64,000 nt of DNA from Pseudomonas viridiflava (lineage in GTDB: Bacteria > Pseudomonadota > Gammaproteobacteria > Pseudomonadales > Pseudomonadaceae). The DNA lies in NCBI RefSeq assembly GCF_900589395.1, contig NZ_UUIS01000001.1:58602-122601 (forward strand). Direction: 5' to 3'. The notes under the pieces were generated by a model. The model saw nothing but the letters and a program-made list of their open reading frames with translations, was not told the origin of the DNA and made no database searches. Position 1 is the first letter of the stretch. Every line of letters starts with the position of its first letter. Of the stretch, positions 9,896 through 21,945 are shown piece after piece. Both the position numbers and the translations under genes were made by a program.

Positions 9896-12034
9896 TCAGT
9901 CGTTGACGATGGCCGTCTTCCTGGCCTGTACACGGCGCTCGGCGCTGTGAATGTCCTGCATGAAGCGCTCGGGCGGTTGCGGGTAGCCCAGCAGGTAACC
10001 TTGCAGCGAATCACACCCCAGGCGGGTCAGGAAATCCTGCTGCATATCGGTTTCCACCCCTTCGGCCACAATCCGCAGATCCAGGGCCTGACCCAGGGCA
10101 ACGATCGCCGAGACGATCGCGGCGTCATCGCTGTCGTGCTCCAGGTCACGCACAAAGCCGCGGTCGATCTTGATCTCGTTGGCGGGCAGGCGCTTAAGGT
10201 ACATCAGACTGGAATAGCCTGTACCGAAATCATCGATCGACAGGTCGATGCCCATCTGCGACAGCTGGTTGAGCACCGCCATGCTGGCATCGGCATCGTT
10301 CATCGCGGTGGTTTCGGTGATTTCCAGGGTCAGGCAATTGGCCGGCAGCCCGTAGCGTGCCAGGGTCTGGGCGACGATATCGACCAGACCGGCGTGGCAG
10401 AACTGCAAGGCCGAAAGATTGACCGCCATGCGCCACTGCGGGTAACCCTGGCGGATCCACTGGCTCATCTGTCGGCAGGCCTCATCGAGTACCCATTCGC
10501 CGATGGGAATGATCAGCCCGGTCTTTTCTGCCAGGGCGATGAATTTATCCGGGGCCAGCAAACCCCGCTCGGGGTGATTCCAGCGCAGCAAGGCCTCGGC
10601 GCCGACCGGCAGGCCACTGACCGCATCGAACTTGGGCTGGTAATGCAGGCAAAACTGCCCGTTGCCCAGGGCAGCGCGCAGCTCTGAAAGCAGCTGCAAC
10701 CGGTTGCGCGCATTGGTGTTCATCGAGGCTTCGAAAAAGCTGTAGCCATTTTTGCCATTGGCCTTGGCGTGGTACATCGCCGCATCGGCGTTCATCAGCA
10801 ACTCGTGCTGATCAAGGCCGTTGCCTGGGTACAGGCAGATACCGACACTCACCGACACCTGCAGGATGTGCCCGTTGACCTCGAAAGGCTGGGCGACGAC
10901 GCTGACCAGTCGGGAGGCCACGGCCACCGCTTCATCGGCATCGCGCAACTCCATCAGCAACACGAACTCATCACCGCCGATGCGCGCCAGGGTGTCGTGG
11001 CGGTGCAGGTTGCCGCGCAGGCGCAGGGCGACATCACGCAGCAATTGATCGCCGATGTGATGACCAAAGGCGTCGTTGACCGGCTTGAAGCCGTCAAGGT
11101 CCATGAACATCAGGGCAAAGGCCGAGTTATTGCCTTGTGCGGCATGGATGGCCTGGTCGATGCGGTCCGAAAGCAGCACGCGATTGGGCAGGCTGGTCAG
11201 GGTGTCATGCAGGGCCAGGTGGGTCAGTTCGCGGTTCGCCTCGGTCAGTGAGTCGGCGAGGATGGCGGTGCGTGCTTCCAGGCGGGCATCGAGAATGGAA
11301 GTCAGCAGCGCAATGGTCAGCACCGCCAGGGTGGTGACCAGCACCAGCTTGTCCAGCCCGTCGGTCTGCAGGCCACCGAGGTAGGCTCCGCAAAAACTGC
11401 CGTCGGCAAAACTGGCCGCCGCCATGCCCGTGTAATGCATGCCGACGATGGCCACGCCCATCACCACGGCCGCCGCACACCGCGCCAGAAACAGGTGTGG
11501 GGTGTTCTGGCGCAGGTGAAAAGCGATCCACAGGGCCGCGGTCGAAGCCGCGAAGGCGATCAGCAGCGACAGGCCGAACAGCCCAGGGTCGTAATCGATG
11601 CCCGGTTGCATGTACAGCGCCGCCATGCCCAGGTAATGCATGCAACTGATCCCGGTGCCCATCAGCAAGGCGCCCAGCATCAACTGGCGCAGTGGCAACT
11701 CGGGCTGGCTGACGACCCACAGGGCAAAACCCGACGACAGCATGGCAATCAGCAATGAACACACGGTCAGGAACAGGTCATAACCCAGGTCAATGGGGAG
11801 CACGAAGGCCAGCATGCCGATGAAGTGCATCGACCAGATACCGATGCCCATGGCAAAGGCGCCGCCGCCGATCCAGAAATAGACACTGCGACCTTTGGCG
11901 GTCGCGACGCGGCCGGCCAGGTTCAGTGCGGTATAGGACGCCAGGATGGCGACCAGGATGGAAACAATGACCAGCGAAGGAATATAGCTGCCAATCAACT
12001 TGGGATGCCTCTTGACTTGGACCGGTGTGCGCAT
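9896..12034 (-). CDS. MHYT-GGDEF-EAL c-di-GMP signalling protein (MucR/NbdA-like)
   Basis: The protein has 712 residues from the ATG at 12034; a TTG three codons upstream is less likely. The N-terminal part (about 10-230) has seven membrane segments with MHYT repeats such as WSMHFIGMLAF, SCMHYLGMAAL and GMHYTGMAAA, a proposed sensor of diatomic gases through copper. It is followed by GGDEF (intact GGDEF near residue 352, no canonical RxxD upstream) and EAL (EALLRW near 479, later DDFGTGYSS). Both active-site motifs look intact. P. aeruginosa MucR and NbdA share this architecture; I do not claim orthology with either. Confidence 0.93.
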   Translation of the reverse strand: MRTPVQVKRHPKLIGSYIPSLVIVSILVAILASYTALNLAGRVATAKGRSVYFWIGGGAFAMGIGIWSMHFIGMLAFVLPIDLGYDLFLTVCSLLIAMLSSGFALWVVSQPELPLRQLMLGALLMGTGISCMHYLGMAALYMQPGIDYDPGLFGLSLLIAFAASTAALWIAFHLRQNTPHLFLARCAAAVVMGVAIVGMHYTGMAAASFADGSFCGAYLGGLQTDGLDKLVLVTTLAVLTIALLTSILDARLEARTAILADSLTEANRELTHLALHDTLTSLPNRVLLSDRIDQAIHAAQGNNSAFALMFMDLDGFKPVNDAFGHHIGDQLLRDVALRLRGNLHRHDTLARIGGDEFVLLMELRDADEAVAVASRLVSVVAQPFEVNGHILQVSVSVGICLYPGNGLDQHELLMNADAAMYHAKANGKNGYSFFEASMNTNARNRLQLLSELRAALGNGQFCLHYQPKFDAVSGLPVGAEALLRWNHPERGLLAPDKFIALAEKTGLIIPIGEWVLDEACRQMSQWIRQGYPQWRMAVNLSALQFCHAGLVDIVAQTLARYGLPANCLTLEITETTAMNDADASMAVLNQLSQMGIDLSIDDFGTGYSSLMYLKRLPANEIKIDRGFVRDLEHDSDDAAIVSAIVALGQALDLRIVAEGVETDMQQDFLTRLGCDSLQGYLLGYPQPPERFMQDIHSAERRVQARKTAIVND

Positions 12035-12152
12035 CCTTGCCAATCACGATTGGGCCGATTCTACTCCTATCCATCGTTGCTGGTGCAGCCGCCGGGAAGA
12101 AATATGGCATATAGCCATTAATCTTTTCTATCCCGTGATACCGGCAGCCGCC

Positions 12153-13637
12153 TCACTCGGAAGATCCGTCGGCGCGGGCCTGCTCGCCTTGCAGGCCCTG
12201 CCAGCCTCCGCCCAGTGCCGCGATCAACTGGACGCTGGCCACCAACCGGCTTTGCAGGACATTGAGCACACTGCGCTCGTTGCTCAATGCCGTGGCCTGT
12301 ACGTTGACCACGTCCAGGTAGTCGATCAGCCCGGCCTTGAACTGGTTCTCGGTCAGGCGCATCGACTCGCGCGCCGCAGCCAGCGCCTCGGCACGCACAG
12401 CCGCTTCGCGCTCATAGACCTCGAGCTGGGCCATGTAGTTCTCCACTTCCTGGAAGCCATTGAGCACGGTCTGGCGGTACTGGGCCACGGTCTGGTCATA
12501 GACCGCCTCGACCCGGTCGACCTCGGCCGAACGCCTGCCGGCATCGAACAGGGTCAGGGCCAGTTGCGGGCCCACCGACCAGAAGCGGTTCGGTGTAGTG
12601 ATCCAGCTGGAGAAGGCACTGCTGCTGTAGCCACCACTCAGGCTCAGGGTCAGGTCGGGAAAGAAGGCGGCCTTGGCCACGCCGATGTTGGCGTTGGCCG
12701 CCATCACCGAGCGCTCGGCGGCGGCGATGTCCGGGCGGCGCTCGAGCAGGGTCGACGGCACGCCCACCGGAATGGCCGGCAGTGGCGGGATATCGGTACT
12801 GGCCTGCAGGTTGAACTCGGCCGGGGTCATGCCCATCAGCATGGCAATCGCATTTTCGTACTGGGCGCGCTGCCAGGCCAGGTCGATGAGGTCGGCCTCG
12901 GTGCTCTTGAGCTGGGTCTGCGCCTGGGCCACCGATTCGCGGCCGATGATGCCGGCGCGGTATTGGTTCTGGGTCAGCTTCAGCGAGCGTTCGTAAGCCT
13001 TGACCGTGGCTTCAAGCAGGCGCTTTTGCTCGTCGATGACGCGCAGTTGCAGGTAATTCTGCACCAGCTCCGACTGCAGGCTCAGGCGCATGGCCGCCAG
13101 GTCGGCCTGGCTGGCCTGGGCGCTGGCGCTGTCGGCCTCGACACCACGGCGCAGCTTGCCCCACAGGTCGGCCTCCCAGCTCACGCCCAGTTGCGCGTTA
13201 TAGGTGTCGCGGATGCCACTGTTGCTGCTCGACAGGCTTGAACTGCTGCTGCCGGTGCCCTGGGCCGAACGGGTCTTGCCGGTGGTCAGGTCCAGGGTCG
13301 GGAACAGCGAGGCACGTGAGCTGCGCACCAGTGCCTGCGCCTGGCGGTACTGGGCTTCGTATTGCGCGACGGTCTGGTTGGAGCCGTTGAGCCGCTCGAC
13401 CAGTTGGTTGAGCTGCGCATCCTGATAAATCTCCCACCAGGCACCCCGGGCCAGGGCGTCACTGGGGCTGGCCTGGCGCCAGCCGGGGGCGGCCTTGAAC
13501 TGCGCCGTGGTGGTAAAGCCCGGCTTCTGATAGTCAGGTCCCACCGTGCAGGCCCCGAGCAGCAAAATGCACAGCCCCGCTGCCAGCGGGCGCAGCAGCC
13601 AGAGGGGTGTGGAGGAAGTGGCCGGGCGATGGGTCAT
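12153..13637 (-). CDS. opmB: RND efflux outer-membrane lipoprotein OpmB
   Basis: This 494-residue OprM/TolC-type lipoprotein starts with a signal peptide and lipobox LLLGAC followed by TVGPDYQKP. Two outer-membrane efflux repeats follow, typical of NodT-family factors (RRPDIAAAERSVMAANANIGVAKAAFFPDL in the second half). The ATG at 13637 overlaps the muxC stop as ATGA. The open frame extends further upstream, but that part lies inside muxC and is not coding in this frame. The gene order mux(A,B,C)-opmB matches the P. aeruginosa MuxABC-OpmB pump. Confidence 0.93.
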   Translation of the reverse strand: MTHRPATSSTPLWLLRPLAAGLCILLLGACTVGPDYQKPGFTTTAQFKAAPGWRQASPSDALARGAWWEIYQDAQLNQLVERLNGSNQTVAQYEAQYRQAQALVRSSRASLFPTLDLTTGKTRSAQGTGSSSSSLSSSNSGIRDTYNAQLGVSWEADLWGKLRRGVEADSASAQASQADLAAMRLSLQSELVQNYLQLRVIDEQKRLLEATVKAYERSLKLTQNQYRAGIIGRESVAQAQTQLKSTEADLIDLAWQRAQYENAIAMLMGMTPAEFNLQASTDIPPLPAIPVGVPSTLLERRPDIAAAERSVMAANANIGVAKAAFFPDLTLSLSGGYSSSAFSSWITTPNRFWSVGPQLALTLFDAGRRSAEVDRVEAVYDQTVAQYRQTVLNGFQEVENYMAQLEVYEREAAVRAEALAAARESMRLTENQFKAGLIDYLDVVNVQATALSNERSVLNVLQSRLVASVQLIAALGGGWQGLQGEQARADGSSE

Positions 13638-16600
13638 AGCGGATTTTCCAGGGCTGCATCGGTACGCACGCCACGCCAGCGGTTGAAGCGATGGCGCAGG
13701 TTGTCCAGGTAAAGGTAAACCACCGGGGTGGTGTAAAGCGTCAGGACCTGGCTGAACACCAGGCCGCCGATGATCGTCAGGCCCAGCGGCTGGCGCATTT
13801 CCGAACCTTCGGCGGTGCCCAGCAGCAATGGCAGGGCCCCGAGGATGGCGGCAATGGTGGTCATCAGGATCGGCCGCAGGCGTTGCAGGCAGGCGCGACG
13901 GATCGACTCTTGCGGGCTCATGCCCTGGTCGCGCTCCAGTTGCAGCGCCAGGTCGATCATCATGATGGCGTTCTTCTTGACGATGCCGATCAACAGAAAC
14001 AGGCCCAGCAGGGAGATCAGACTGAACGCCGAGCCTATGGCAAAGATGCTCAGCAAGGCCCCGACGCCGGCCGATGGCAAGGTCGACAGAATGGTCAGCG
14101 GGTGGATATAGCTCTCGTACAGAATGCCCAGCACCAGGTACACCAGCACCAGCGCCCCCAGGATCATCCACGGCTGGCTTTTCTGGGTCGCGGCAAAGGC
14201 ATCGCCGGTCCCGGCCATCTTCGAGATCACCTCGCTGGGCAAGCCAAGGGTGGCGATGGCGCGCTCGATAGCAGTCGTGGCCGTGTCCAGGGTCACGCCT
14301 TCGGCCAGGTCGAACGAAATGTTTTCCGAGGCAAACAGGCCCTCATGCGAGACCCGGTCGTTTTCCAGGCTGTTTTCGTAATGGGCAATGGTCGACAACG
14401 GCACGCGGTCGCCATTGGCGGTGATGACCTTGATCTGCTCAAGGGTACTGGGGTCCTGCGAGTACTTGGTATTGACCTCCATGACCACCTTGTACTGGTT
14501 CAGGGCGTCATAGATGGTCGACACCTGGCGCTGGCTGTAGGCGTTGTTGAGCACGGTGGTGACCATCTGCATGTCGATGCCCAGGCTCTTGGCCCGGTCA
14601 CGGTCGACGATCAGGGTGATCTGCGGCGCCCCGCGCCCTTCGCGGGCATCAATGGACGTCAGTTGCGGCAGGGTTCGAAACGCAGCCACTACCTTGGGAA
14701 ACCATTCGCGCAGCAGTGCCAGGTCGCCGCTTTGCAACACGTACTGGTACTGCGAACTGGCCTGGTCGCGCACACCACCGAGCTGGATGTCCTGGTCGGC
14801 CTGCAAGAACAGCCGGCCACCGGGTATCTGCGGCAGGTTCTTGCGCAAGCGCTCGACAATCTTTTCCGCAGACAACTTGCGCTCGCTGAGCGGCTTGAGG
14901 CGCACGATCATGAAGGCGTTGTTGGTGCCACTGCTGCCGCCGATGAAACCGGCCACGCTCTGCACCGCCGGGTCCGCCAGCATCGAGCGCCGGAAGACTT
15001 CCATCTTGGGCTGCATCACAGAGAACGACAGACCGTCGTCGCCGCGAATGAAACCCATGATCTGCCCGGTGTCCTGCTGCGGCAGGAACGTCTTGGGCAC
15101 CATCACGTACAAGGCAATGTTGACCGCAATGGTCACCAGCAGGCTGGCCAGGGTCAGGCGCGGATGGCGCAGTACCCAGCCCAGGCTGCGGTCGTAGCCG
15201 GCGATCATGCGCTCGTTGATACGCTCGCTCCAGCGTTGCATCGCGTTGGGCTGGCTGCTCGAATGAGGCTTGAGCCAGCGGGCACAGAGCATGGGTGTCA
15301 GGCTCAGCGAAACCACCAGCGAAACCAGGATGGCCACCGACAGGGTGATGGCAAACTCGCGGAACAGGTTTTCCACCAGCCCGCCCATGAACAGGATGGA
15401 AATGAACACCGCCACCAGCGACACGTTCATCGACAACAGGGTAAAGCCCACTTCCTTGGCACCGATATAAGCCGCCTGCAGGGGCGACTTGCCGTCATCG
15501 ATATGCCGGGTGATGTTTTCCAGCACCACGATGGCATCGTCCACCACCAGTCCGGTGGCCAGGATCAGTGCCATCAGCGACAGGTTGTTCAGTGAAAAAC
15601 CGCACAGGTGCATGATCGCGAACGAGCCCACCAGCGACACCGGCACTGCCAGGGTCGGAATCAGCGAGGCGCGCACATTACCCAGGAACAGGAACACCAC
15701 CATGATCACCAGCACCACGGCGATCAACAGGGTCAGCTCGGCCTCGTGCAGGGTGGCCTTGATCACCGGTGAACGGTCCTGGGCCACTTCCAGGCTGACG
15801 CTGGCCGGCATCACCGCGCGCAGGGCCGGCAACTGGTCCTTGATCTGCTGCACGGTCTCAATGATGTTGGCGCCCGGCTGGCGGTTGATGACCAGCAGTA
15901 CAGCCGTGCGGTCATTGTAGAAGCCGCTGTTGTAGCGGTTTTCCACTGCATCGCTGACCTTGGCCACATCGCTCAGGCGCAAGGCCGCACCGTCCTGGTA
16001 GCGGATGATCAACGGCGCATAGTCCTTGGCCTTTTCCAGCTGGTCGTTGGCCTGCACCTGCCAGTTGTGCAGGTCGGTCTCGACAAAACCCTTGGGCCTT
16101 CGCACGTTGCCGTTGCTGATGGTGGTACGCACCTCGTCCAATGACACGCCGTACTGTTCCAGCAGGTGCGGCTCCAGCTCGATGCGCACCGCTGGCAGCG
16201 AGCTGCCGCCGATCTGCACCTCGCCGACACCAGGCACCTGGGCCAGGCTCTGCGACAGGATGGTCGAAGCCAGGTCATAGAGCTGGCCCTTGCTCAGCAC
16301 ATCGGAGGTCATCGCCAGCACCATGATGGGCATCTGCGAGGGGTTGACCTTCTTGTAGGTCGGCATGCTGCGCATGCCACTGGGCAGCAGGTTGCGCGCC
16401 GCATTGATGGCCGCCTGCACTTCTCGGGCCGCCGCATTGATGTCACGGCCCTGTTCGAACACCAGAATGACTCTGGTAGAGCCCTGACTGGAGCTGCTGG
16501 TCATGGTGGTGACCCCGGCAATGGTGCCCAGCGAGCGTTCCAATGGCGTGGCCACGCTGGAGGCCATGATTTCCGGGCTGGCACCGGCCAGGCTGGCCGA

Positions 16601-16741
16601 CACCACGATCACCGGAAAATCCATGTTCGGCAACGGCGCCACCGGCAAGAGGCGAAAGCTGAACGCACCGAGCAGCATGATCGCGATGCTCAGCAGCATG
16701 GTGGCGACCGGCCGGCTGATAAAGGGCGCCGACAGGTTCAT
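13634..16741 (-). CDS. muxC: RND efflux permease MuxC (MdtC-like)
   Basis: This 1035-residue HAE1-type RND transporter has twelve membrane segments and two large periplasmic loops. The proton-relay Asp pair is present in [15 protein letters not shown], and the C-terminal half carries [14 protein letters not shown]. It forms a heteromultimer with the adjacent MuxB, as in MdtBC of E. coli. ATGA overlaps with muxB upstream and opmB downstream support tight coupling. Known substrates of the P. aeruginosa pump include aztreonam, macrolides and novobiocin; for this strain that is inference. Confidence 0.95.
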   Translation of the reverse strand: MNLSAPFISRPVATMLLSIAIMLLGAFSFRLLPVAPLPNMDFPVIVVSASLAGASPEIMASSVATPLERSLGTIAGVTTMTSSSSQGSTRVILVFEQGRDINAAAREVQAAINAARNLLPSGMRSMPTYKKVNPSQMPIMVLAMTSDVLSKGQLYDLASTILSQSLAQVPGVGEVQIGGSSLPAVRIELEPHLLEQYGVSLDEVRTTISNGNVRRPKGFVETDLHNWQVQANDQLEKAKDYAPLIIRYQDGAALRLSDVAKVSDAVENRYNSGFYNDRTAVLLVINRQPGANIIETVQQIKDQLPALRAVMPASVSLEVAQDRSPVIKATLHEAELTLLIAVVLVIMVVFLFLGNVRASLIPTLAVPVSLVGSFAIMHLCGFSLNNLSLMALILATGLVVDDAIVVLENITRHIDDGKSPLQAAYIGAKEVGFTLLSMNVSLVAVFISILFMGGLVENLFREFAITLSVAILVSLVVSLSLTPMLCARWLKPHSSSQPNAMQRWSERINERMIAGYDRSLGWVLRHPRLTLASLLVTIAVNIALYVMVPKTFLPQQDTGQIMGFIRGDDGLSFSVMQPKMEVFRRSMLADPAVQSVAGFIGGSSGTNNAFMIVRLKPLSERKLSAEKIVERLRKNLPQIPGGRLFLQADQDIQLGGVRDQASSQYQYVLQSGDLALLREWFPKVVAAFRTLPQLTSIDAREGRGAPQITLIVDRDRAKSLGIDMQMVTTVLNNAYSQRQVSTIYDALNQYKVVMEVNTKYSQDPSTLEQIKVITANGDRVPLSTIAHYENSLENDRVSHEGLFASENISFDLAEGVTLDTATTAIERAIATLGLPSEVISKMAGTGDAFAATQKSQPWMILGALVLVYLVLGILYESYIHPLTILSTLPSAGVGALLSIFAIGSAFSLISLLGLFLLIGIVKKNAIMMIDLALQLERDQGMSPQESIRRACLQRLRPILMTTIAAILGALPLLLGTAEGSEMRQPLGLTIIGGLVFSQVLTLYTTPVVYLYLDNLRHRFNRWRGVRTDAALENPL

Positions 16742-19700
16742 GCGTCGACCTGTGAAGCAGCCGGTGCGGCATCAGGCTTGCGGCCCCAGCGCCGCCCCAG
16801 CCGGTCGAAGTACAGGTAGATCACCGGCGTGGTGAACAGCGTCAGCACCTGGCTGACCAGCAGCCCGCCGACCATCACCAGGCCCAACGGCTGGCGCAGT
16901 TCGGCACCGGAGCCGGTGGCCAGCATCAGCGGTACGGCACCGAACAGCGCCGCCAGGGTGGTCATCAGGATCGGCCGGAAGCGCAGCAGCGCCGCTTCAT
17001 AGATGGCCGTGCGCGGGTCGATACCCCGGTTGCGCTCGGCCTCCAGGGCAAAGTCGATCATCATGATGGCATTCTTCTTGACGATGCCGATCAGCAGGAT
17101 GATGCCGATGATGGCAATCATGCCCAGGTCATTGCCGGTCAACAGCAGCGCCAGCAAGGCACCGACGGCGGCCGATGGCAGGGTCGACAGGATGGTAATC
17201 GGGTGAATGTAGCTCTCGTACAGCACGCCAAGCACGATGTACATGGTGACCACGGCGGCCAGCACCAACAGCAAGGTGCTGGACAACGAGGCCTGGAAAG
17301 CTTCGGCCGCCCCCTGGAATCGCGTCTGTACACCCAGCGGCATGCCGATGTCCTTCTGCACCTGCTCGATCACCTCGACCGCCGCGCCCAGCGATACATC
17401 GGGGGCCAGGTTGAACGACATCATCACCGCCGGGAACTGGCCCAGGTGACTGATCGCCAGTTGCGCCTGGCGTTGTTCGACCCGCGCCAGGCTCGACAGC
17501 TTGACCTGGGTGTCGTCGGTGGTCTTGACATAGATCTGCTCCAGCGCCGCCGGTCCCAGCTCGTTGGCATAGGCCGACTGCAGCACCACGCGGTACTGGC
17601 TGGCCTGGGTGTAGATCGTGGAAATCTGCCGCTGCCCGAACGCGTCATAGAGGGCATCGGTGATGGCCGATACGCTGACCCCCAAACGGCTGGCGGCGTC
17701 ACGGTCGATGGCCAGGTACACCTGCAGGCCCTTGTCCTGCAGGTCGCTGGCCACATCGGTCAGTTCCGGGCGCTGCTGCAAGGCCTGCTGCAGCCGCTCG
17801 CTCCACTGGCCGAGCAGTTCGGCGTCGGGTGACGACAGGCTGAACTGGTACTGGGTGCGGCTGACGCGGTCTTCGATGGTCAGGTCCTGCACCGGTTGCA
17901 GGTACAGGCGGATGTCGGCCATTGCGTCCAACTGTGGCTGCAGGCGCTTGATGACCTGGCTGGCGGTCAGGTCTCGCACCTTGTGCGACTTGAGGTTGAT
18001 CAGCATGCGCCCGCTGTTGAGGGTCGCGTTGTCGCCGTCCACGCCTATGTAGGACGACAGGCTGTCGACTGCCGGGTCCTTGAGGATGATCTCGGCCAAG
18101 GCCTGTTGCCGCTCGCTCATCGAGGCGAACGACACCGACTGCGGCGCCTCGCTGATGCCCTGGATCACACCGGTGTCCTGCACCGGAAAGAAGCCCTTGG
18201 GCACGGCCAGGTACAGCACCACGGTCAGCGCCATGGTAGCAATGGCCACCAGCAGGGTCAGGGCCTGGTGGTTGAGTACCCACTGCAATTTGCGCGAATA
18301 GACCTCGATCAACCAGTCGATCCAGGCCCCGCTGGCCCGGTAGAAACGACCCTGTTCATGTTCCTGGGGCTCGCGCTTGAGCAGGCGCGCGCACATCATC
18401 GGCGTGAGGGTCAGCGAAACCACCAGGGAAATCAGGATGGCCACCGCCAGGGTGATGGCAAATTCTCGGAACAGCCGGCCGACCACGTCGGCCATGAACA
18501 GCAACGGAATCAGCACCGCAATCAGCGACAGGGTCAGCGAGATCAAGGTGAAGCCGATCTGTCTGGCCCCCTTGAGCGCGGCCTGCATCGGGGTCGCACC
18601 CTCCTCGATGTGCCGCGAGATGTTCTCCAGCATCACGATTGCATCGTCCACCACAAAGCCGGTGGCGATGGTCAGGGCCATCAAAGTCAGGTTGTTGATC
18701 GAGAAGCCGGCCAGGTACATGACCCCGAAGGTGCCGATCAGCGACAGCGGCACGGCAATCGACGGAATGATCGTGGCGCTGATCCGGCGCAGGAACACGA
18801 ATGTCACCAGCACCACGAGCATGACGGCAAAGACCAGTTCGTGCTGCACGTCCGTGACGGCCGCGCGGATGGTCTGGGTACGATCGGTGAGCACGATGAC
18901 ATCCAGGCCCGCCGGCAGGTTGTCAGTGATTGCGGGCAACATGGCCTTGATCCGGTCGACCACGTCGATGACGTTGGCCCCCGGCTGGCGCTGAATATTG
19001 AGCAGCACCGCCTGGCTCTGGTTGGCCCAGGCTGCCAGGCGGTCGTTTTCGGCGCCATCGGTGATCTGCGCGACATCCTTGAGGCGCAAGGGCGCGCCAT
19101 TGCTGTAGGCCAGGATCAGGTTGGCGTATTCCTGCGCCGACTTGAGCTGGTCGTTGGCGTCGAGCATCGAGGTGCGGATCGGGCCGTCGAAGTTGCCCTT
19201 GGGCTGGTTGACGTTGGAGGCGCTGATCAGGGTGCGCACATCGCTGAGGTTAAGGCTGTTGGCGGCCAGCGCCTGCGGGTTGACCTTGATGCGCACGGCC
19301 TGGCGCTGACCGCCGGCAATGCTGACCATGCCGACGCCGCTGACCTGGGAAATCTTCTGGGCCATGCGGGTGTCGACCAGCTCGTTGAGCTGCGGCAGCG
19401 GCATGACCTTCGAGGTAATGGCCAGCGTCAGCACCGGGGTGTCGGCCGGGTTGACCTTGTTGTACACCGGGGGTGCCGGCAGGTCGGCAGGCAGCAGGTT
19501 GCTGGCGGCGTTGATGGCGGCCTGCACTTCCTGCTCGGCCACATCCATGCTCAGGTCCAGGCTGAAGCGCAAGGTCAGCACCGAGGCGCCACCGGAGCTG
19601 GTCGAGGCCATCTGGGTCAGCCCGGGCATCTGCCCGAACTGACGCTCCAGCGGCGCGGTGACCGCACTGGTCATCACTTGCGGGCTGGCGCCGGGGTACA

Positions 19701-19848
19701 GGGTAATGACCCGGATGGTCGGGTAATCCACCTGCGGCAAGGCCGAAACCGGCAGCAAGGTGTACGCGATCAGGCCGGCCAGCACCAGGGCCAACATGCT
19801 CAGTGTGGTGGCGACCGGGCGCAGGATGAACAGGCGCGACATGTTCAT
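16738..19848 (-). CDS. muxB: RND efflux permease MuxB (MdtB-like)
   Basis: This 1036-residue RND inner-membrane transporter is the partner of MuxC. It shows [19 protein letters not shown] at the N-terminus, the Asp pair in [15 protein letters not shown], and [16 protein letters not shown]. The start overlaps the muxA stop by 4 bases (ATGA). Two successive RND permease genes after one adaptor are diagnostic of the MdtABC/MuxABC subfamily, which uses a heterotrimeric pump. Confidence 0.95.
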   Translation of the reverse strand: MNMSRLFILRPVATTLSMLALVLAGLIAYTLLPVSALPQVDYPTIRVITLYPGASPQVMTSAVTAPLERQFGQMPGLTQMASTSSGGASVLTLRFSLDLSMDVAEQEVQAAINAASNLLPADLPAPPVYNKVNPADTPVLTLAITSKVMPLPQLNELVDTRMAQKISQVSGVGMVSIAGGQRQAVRIKVNPQALAANSLNLSDVRTLISASNVNQPKGNFDGPIRTSMLDANDQLKSAQEYANLILAYSNGAPLRLKDVAQITDGAENDRLAAWANQSQAVLLNIQRQPGANVIDVVDRIKAMLPAITDNLPAGLDVIVLTDRTQTIRAAVTDVQHELVFAVMLVVLVTFVFLRRISATIIPSIAVPLSLIGTFGVMYLAGFSINNLTLMALTIATGFVVDDAIVMLENISRHIEEGATPMQAALKGARQIGFTLISLTLSLIAVLIPLLFMADVVGRLFREFAITLAVAILISLVVSLTLTPMMCARLLKREPQEHEQGRFYRASGAWIDWLIEVYSRKLQWVLNHQALTLLVAIATMALTVVLYLAVPKGFFPVQDTGVIQGISEAPQSVSFASMSERQQALAEIILKDPAVDSLSSYIGVDGDNATLNSGRMLINLKSHKVRDLTASQVIKRLQPQLDAMADIRLYLQPVQDLTIEDRVSRTQYQFSLSSPDAELLGQWSERLQQALQQRPELTDVASDLQDKGLQVYLAIDRDAASRLGVSVSAITDALYDAFGQRQISTIYTQASQYRVVLQSAYANELGPAALEQIYVKTTDDTQVKLSSLARVEQRQAQLAISHLGQFPAVMMSFNLAPDVSLGAAVEVIEQVQKDIGMPLGVQTRFQGAAEAFQASLSSTLLLVLAAVVTMYIVLGVLYESYIHPITILSTLPSAAVGALLALLLTGNDLGMIAIIGIILLIGIVKKNAIMMIDFALEAERNRGIDPRTAIYEAALLRFRPILMTTLAALFGAVPLMLATGSGAELRQPLGLVMVGGLLVSQVLTLFTTPVIYLYFDRLGRRWGRKPDAAPAASQVDA

Positions 19849-21170
19849 GCCTGGTCGTTTTGCGCAGTGGCGGCAGCAGCAGCCGAGCTGTCAGTGCCCT
19901 TGGCCGGCTGACCCTGCAGTTTCTGGCCGGGCGTGACCGGAACATCCTTGCTGTCGCTGACCACTTCGACGGCGCTGCCCTCGCGCAGCCGGTCGGTGCC
20001 TTCGAGCACCACTTGCGTGCCGGCGGCCAGGCCCTCGGTCACGACCGTGGATTGTTCGTTGCCCGGCCCGGTCTTGAGCAGCTTGATGGTGACCTTGTTG
20101 TCGCCCTCCAGGGCATAGACAAACGTGCCCTGGGTGCCGAATTGCAGTGCAGCGGTCGGCACCTGCACGGCCTGCCTGAGGGTGTCGGCCAGCAGGCGTA
20201 CATTGACGAACTGGTTGGGCAACAGGGCTTCGTCGGCGTTGTCGAAACGGGCCTTGAACTTGAGGGTCCCGGTGGTCACGTCAATCTGGTTGTCCAGGCT
20301 GGCCAGTACGCCAGTGGCCTGTTGCTTGAGGTCACCGCGGTCCCAGGCTTCGACAGGCAGTCTGTCGCCACTGCGGTAACGGCTGATAACGGGCGGCAGG
20401 ACGGTTTCAGGCAGCGTGAAGTTCACCGAGATCGGCTGCGTCTGGGTGATCACCACCAAAGCGGTGGTGTCGTTGGCGGCCACCAGGTTGCCCATGTCGA
20501 GCTGCTTGAGGCCGACACGCCCGGCAATGGGCGCACGAATACGGGTGAAGTCGAGGTTCAGCCGCGCCTCGTTGACGGCGGCCTGATTGGTCTTGATCGT
20601 GCCCTGGTACTGGTTGACCAGCGACTCGGCGGTGTCCAGGGTCTGCTTGGCGATGCTGTCCTCGGCGAACAGACCGCGGTAGCGCTGCACGTCGATCTGG
20701 GCATTCTTGAGCAACGCCTGGTTGGTCGCCAGCGTGCCTTCGGCCTGTTGCAGGGCAATCTGGTAGGCGCGTGGATCGATTTCTGCCAGCAGGTCGCCGG
20801 CCTTGACCTTCTGGCCTTCCTGGAAATGAATCTTGACCAGTTCGCCCGCCACGCGGCTGCGTACATTAATGGTGTTGGTCGCCGTCACCGTGCCCAGGGC
20901 CTTGTAGTAGATCGGGAAGTCGGCCTGGGTCGCCGGCGCCACACGCACCGGCACCGGCTGGGTCGAGGCGCCGAACCCCGGACGCGCCGCGCCGCGACCG
21001 GCACCCGCAGCGCCAGCGGCACCGGAGCGGGCGGGCTGTGCGCCGTCCTGCGCGGTCGGCGCCGGCCAGAACCACCAGCACAGGCCGACGATAGCCAACA
21101 GCACCAACAGACTTACCAACCAGCGACGAGAGTTACGGGGACCAGACGATTGCATGAATAAATCAACCAT
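19845..21170 (-). CDS. muxA: RND efflux periplasmic adaptor MuxA (MdtA-like)
   Basis: This 441-residue membrane fusion protein has an N-terminal anchor ([22 protein letters not shown]), an Ala/Gly/Arg-rich linker, and the HlyD-type barrel-lipoyl-coiled coil layout. Signatures are [32 protein letters not shown] and [20 protein letters not shown]. The start is uncertain: ATG at 21170 or 21155 (MQSSG), neither with a strong Shine-Dalgarno; in-frame sequence further upstream looks non-coding. It is the first gene of muxABC-opmB. The C-terminus is a low-complexity Ala-rich tail. Confidence 0.93.
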   Translation of the reverse strand: MVDLFMQSSGPRNSRRWLVSLLVLLAIVGLCWWFWPAPTAQDGAQPARSGAAGAAGAGRGAARPGFGASTQPVPVRVAPATQADFPIYYKALGTVTATNTINVRSRVAGELVKIHFQEGQKVKAGDLLAEIDPRAYQIALQQAEGTLATNQALLKNAQIDVQRYRGLFAEDSIAKQTLDTAESLVNQYQGTIKTNQAAVNEARLNLDFTRIRAPIAGRVGLKQLDMGNLVAANDTTALVVITQTQPISVNFTLPETVLPPVISRYRSGDRLPVEAWDRGDLKQQATGVLASLDNQIDVTTGTLKFKARFDNADEALLPNQFVNVRLLADTLRQAVQVPTAALQFGTQGTFVYALEGDNKVTIKLLKTGPGNEQSTVVTEGLAAGTQVVLEGTDRLREGSAVEVVSDSKDVPVTPGQKLQGQPAKGTDSSAAAAATAQNDQA

Positions 21171-21276
21171 TGCAGGTGGGGCTTGTTCGGAGGCTGAACA
21201 ATAAGCACAGACGGGTGACAAGCAAAGCGCCTTTACCAAGCGCTTACCTTCGTTAAGCTTTTGAGACACAAGTGAA

Positions 21277-21301
21277 AACGGCCTGAACAAGGCAGGCCGT
21301 T
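21277..21301 (-). terminator. Rho-independent terminator of tpx
   Basis: An inverted repeat AACGGCCTG / CAGGCCGTT with a 7-base loop is followed on the minus strand by TTTTC. It lies just after the tpx stop, between tpx and muxA, and should insulate the mux operon from tpx transcription. Confidence 0.8.
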
Positions 21302-21316
21302 CGGTGACGCGCAGCC

Positions 21317-21817
21317 TTACTTGAGGACGGACAGCGCCGCTTCGTAATTAGGCTCCTGGCCAATTTCGCTGACCAGTTCGCTGTGCAGGACCTTGTCGTG
21401 CTCGTCCAGTACCACGACGGCGCGGGTGGTCAGGCCGGTCAATGGGCCGTCGGCAATGGCCACGCCATATTGGCTGGCGAAATCGGCACTGCGGAAGGTT
21501 GACAGGTTCTTGACATTTTCCAGGCCTTCGCTGCCGCAGAAACGCGCCTGGGCGAACGGCAGGTCAGCCGAGACGCACAACACTACGGTGTTATCGAGGG
21601 TGTTGGCCTGACTGTTGAAAGTGCGAACCGACGTGGCGCAGGTCGGGGTGTCGACGCTGGGGAAAATGTTCAACACTTTGCGCTGACCGGCAAAATCCGA
21701 GAGCGACACGCTGGCAAGGCCGGCGCCGACCAGGGTAAAGGCCGGAGCGGCACTGCCCACTGCCGGCAGTTCGCCCTGAATGCTGACCGGATTGCCTTTG
21801 AGGGTTACTTGAGCCAT
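21317..21817 (-). CDS. tpx: thiol peroxidase Tpx
   Basis: This 166-residue atypical 2-Cys peroxiredoxin has the peroxidatic Cys in [12 protein letters not shown] and the resolving Cys in [11 protein letters not shown], with family length and C-terminus ([12 protein letters not shown]). It reduces hydrogen and alkyl peroxides in the cytoplasm using thioredoxin. The ATG at 21817 has AAGGA 8 bases upstream; the longer open frame upstream is not supported. It appears monocistronic, ending at a clear terminator. Confidence 0.97.
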   Translation of the reverse strand: MAQVTLKGNPVSIQGELPAVGSAAPAFTLVGAGLASVSLSDFAGQRKVLNIFPSVDTPTCATSVRTFNSQANTLDNTVVLCVSADLPFAQARFCGSEGLENVKNLSTFRSADFASQYGVAIADGPLTGLTTRAVVVLDEHDKVLHSELVSEIGQEPNYEAALSVLK

Positions 21818-21945
21818 GAAAAGAAGTCCTTGTGGGATGAAAAAGAACCGGCAGTTAAGCATGAAAATGCTTCTCGATATAGGGCGGCGCCCCCATCGTC
21901 ACTGATTGCCGGTCCTGGGTTGCGGTGTCCGTCAAGCGCCGCCGG

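Noticed and set aside
13638..14171. Upstream extension of the opmB reading frame
   Set aside because: The extension lies inside muxC in another frame; the lipoprotein signal peptide and the ATGA overlap fix the opmB start at 13637.
13691..15595. Long plus-strand frame opposite muxC (and a similar one at 17896-19911 opposite muxB)
   Set aside because: Both are mirror images of real RND transporter genes, with His/Gln-rich nonsense composition and no ribosome binding site.
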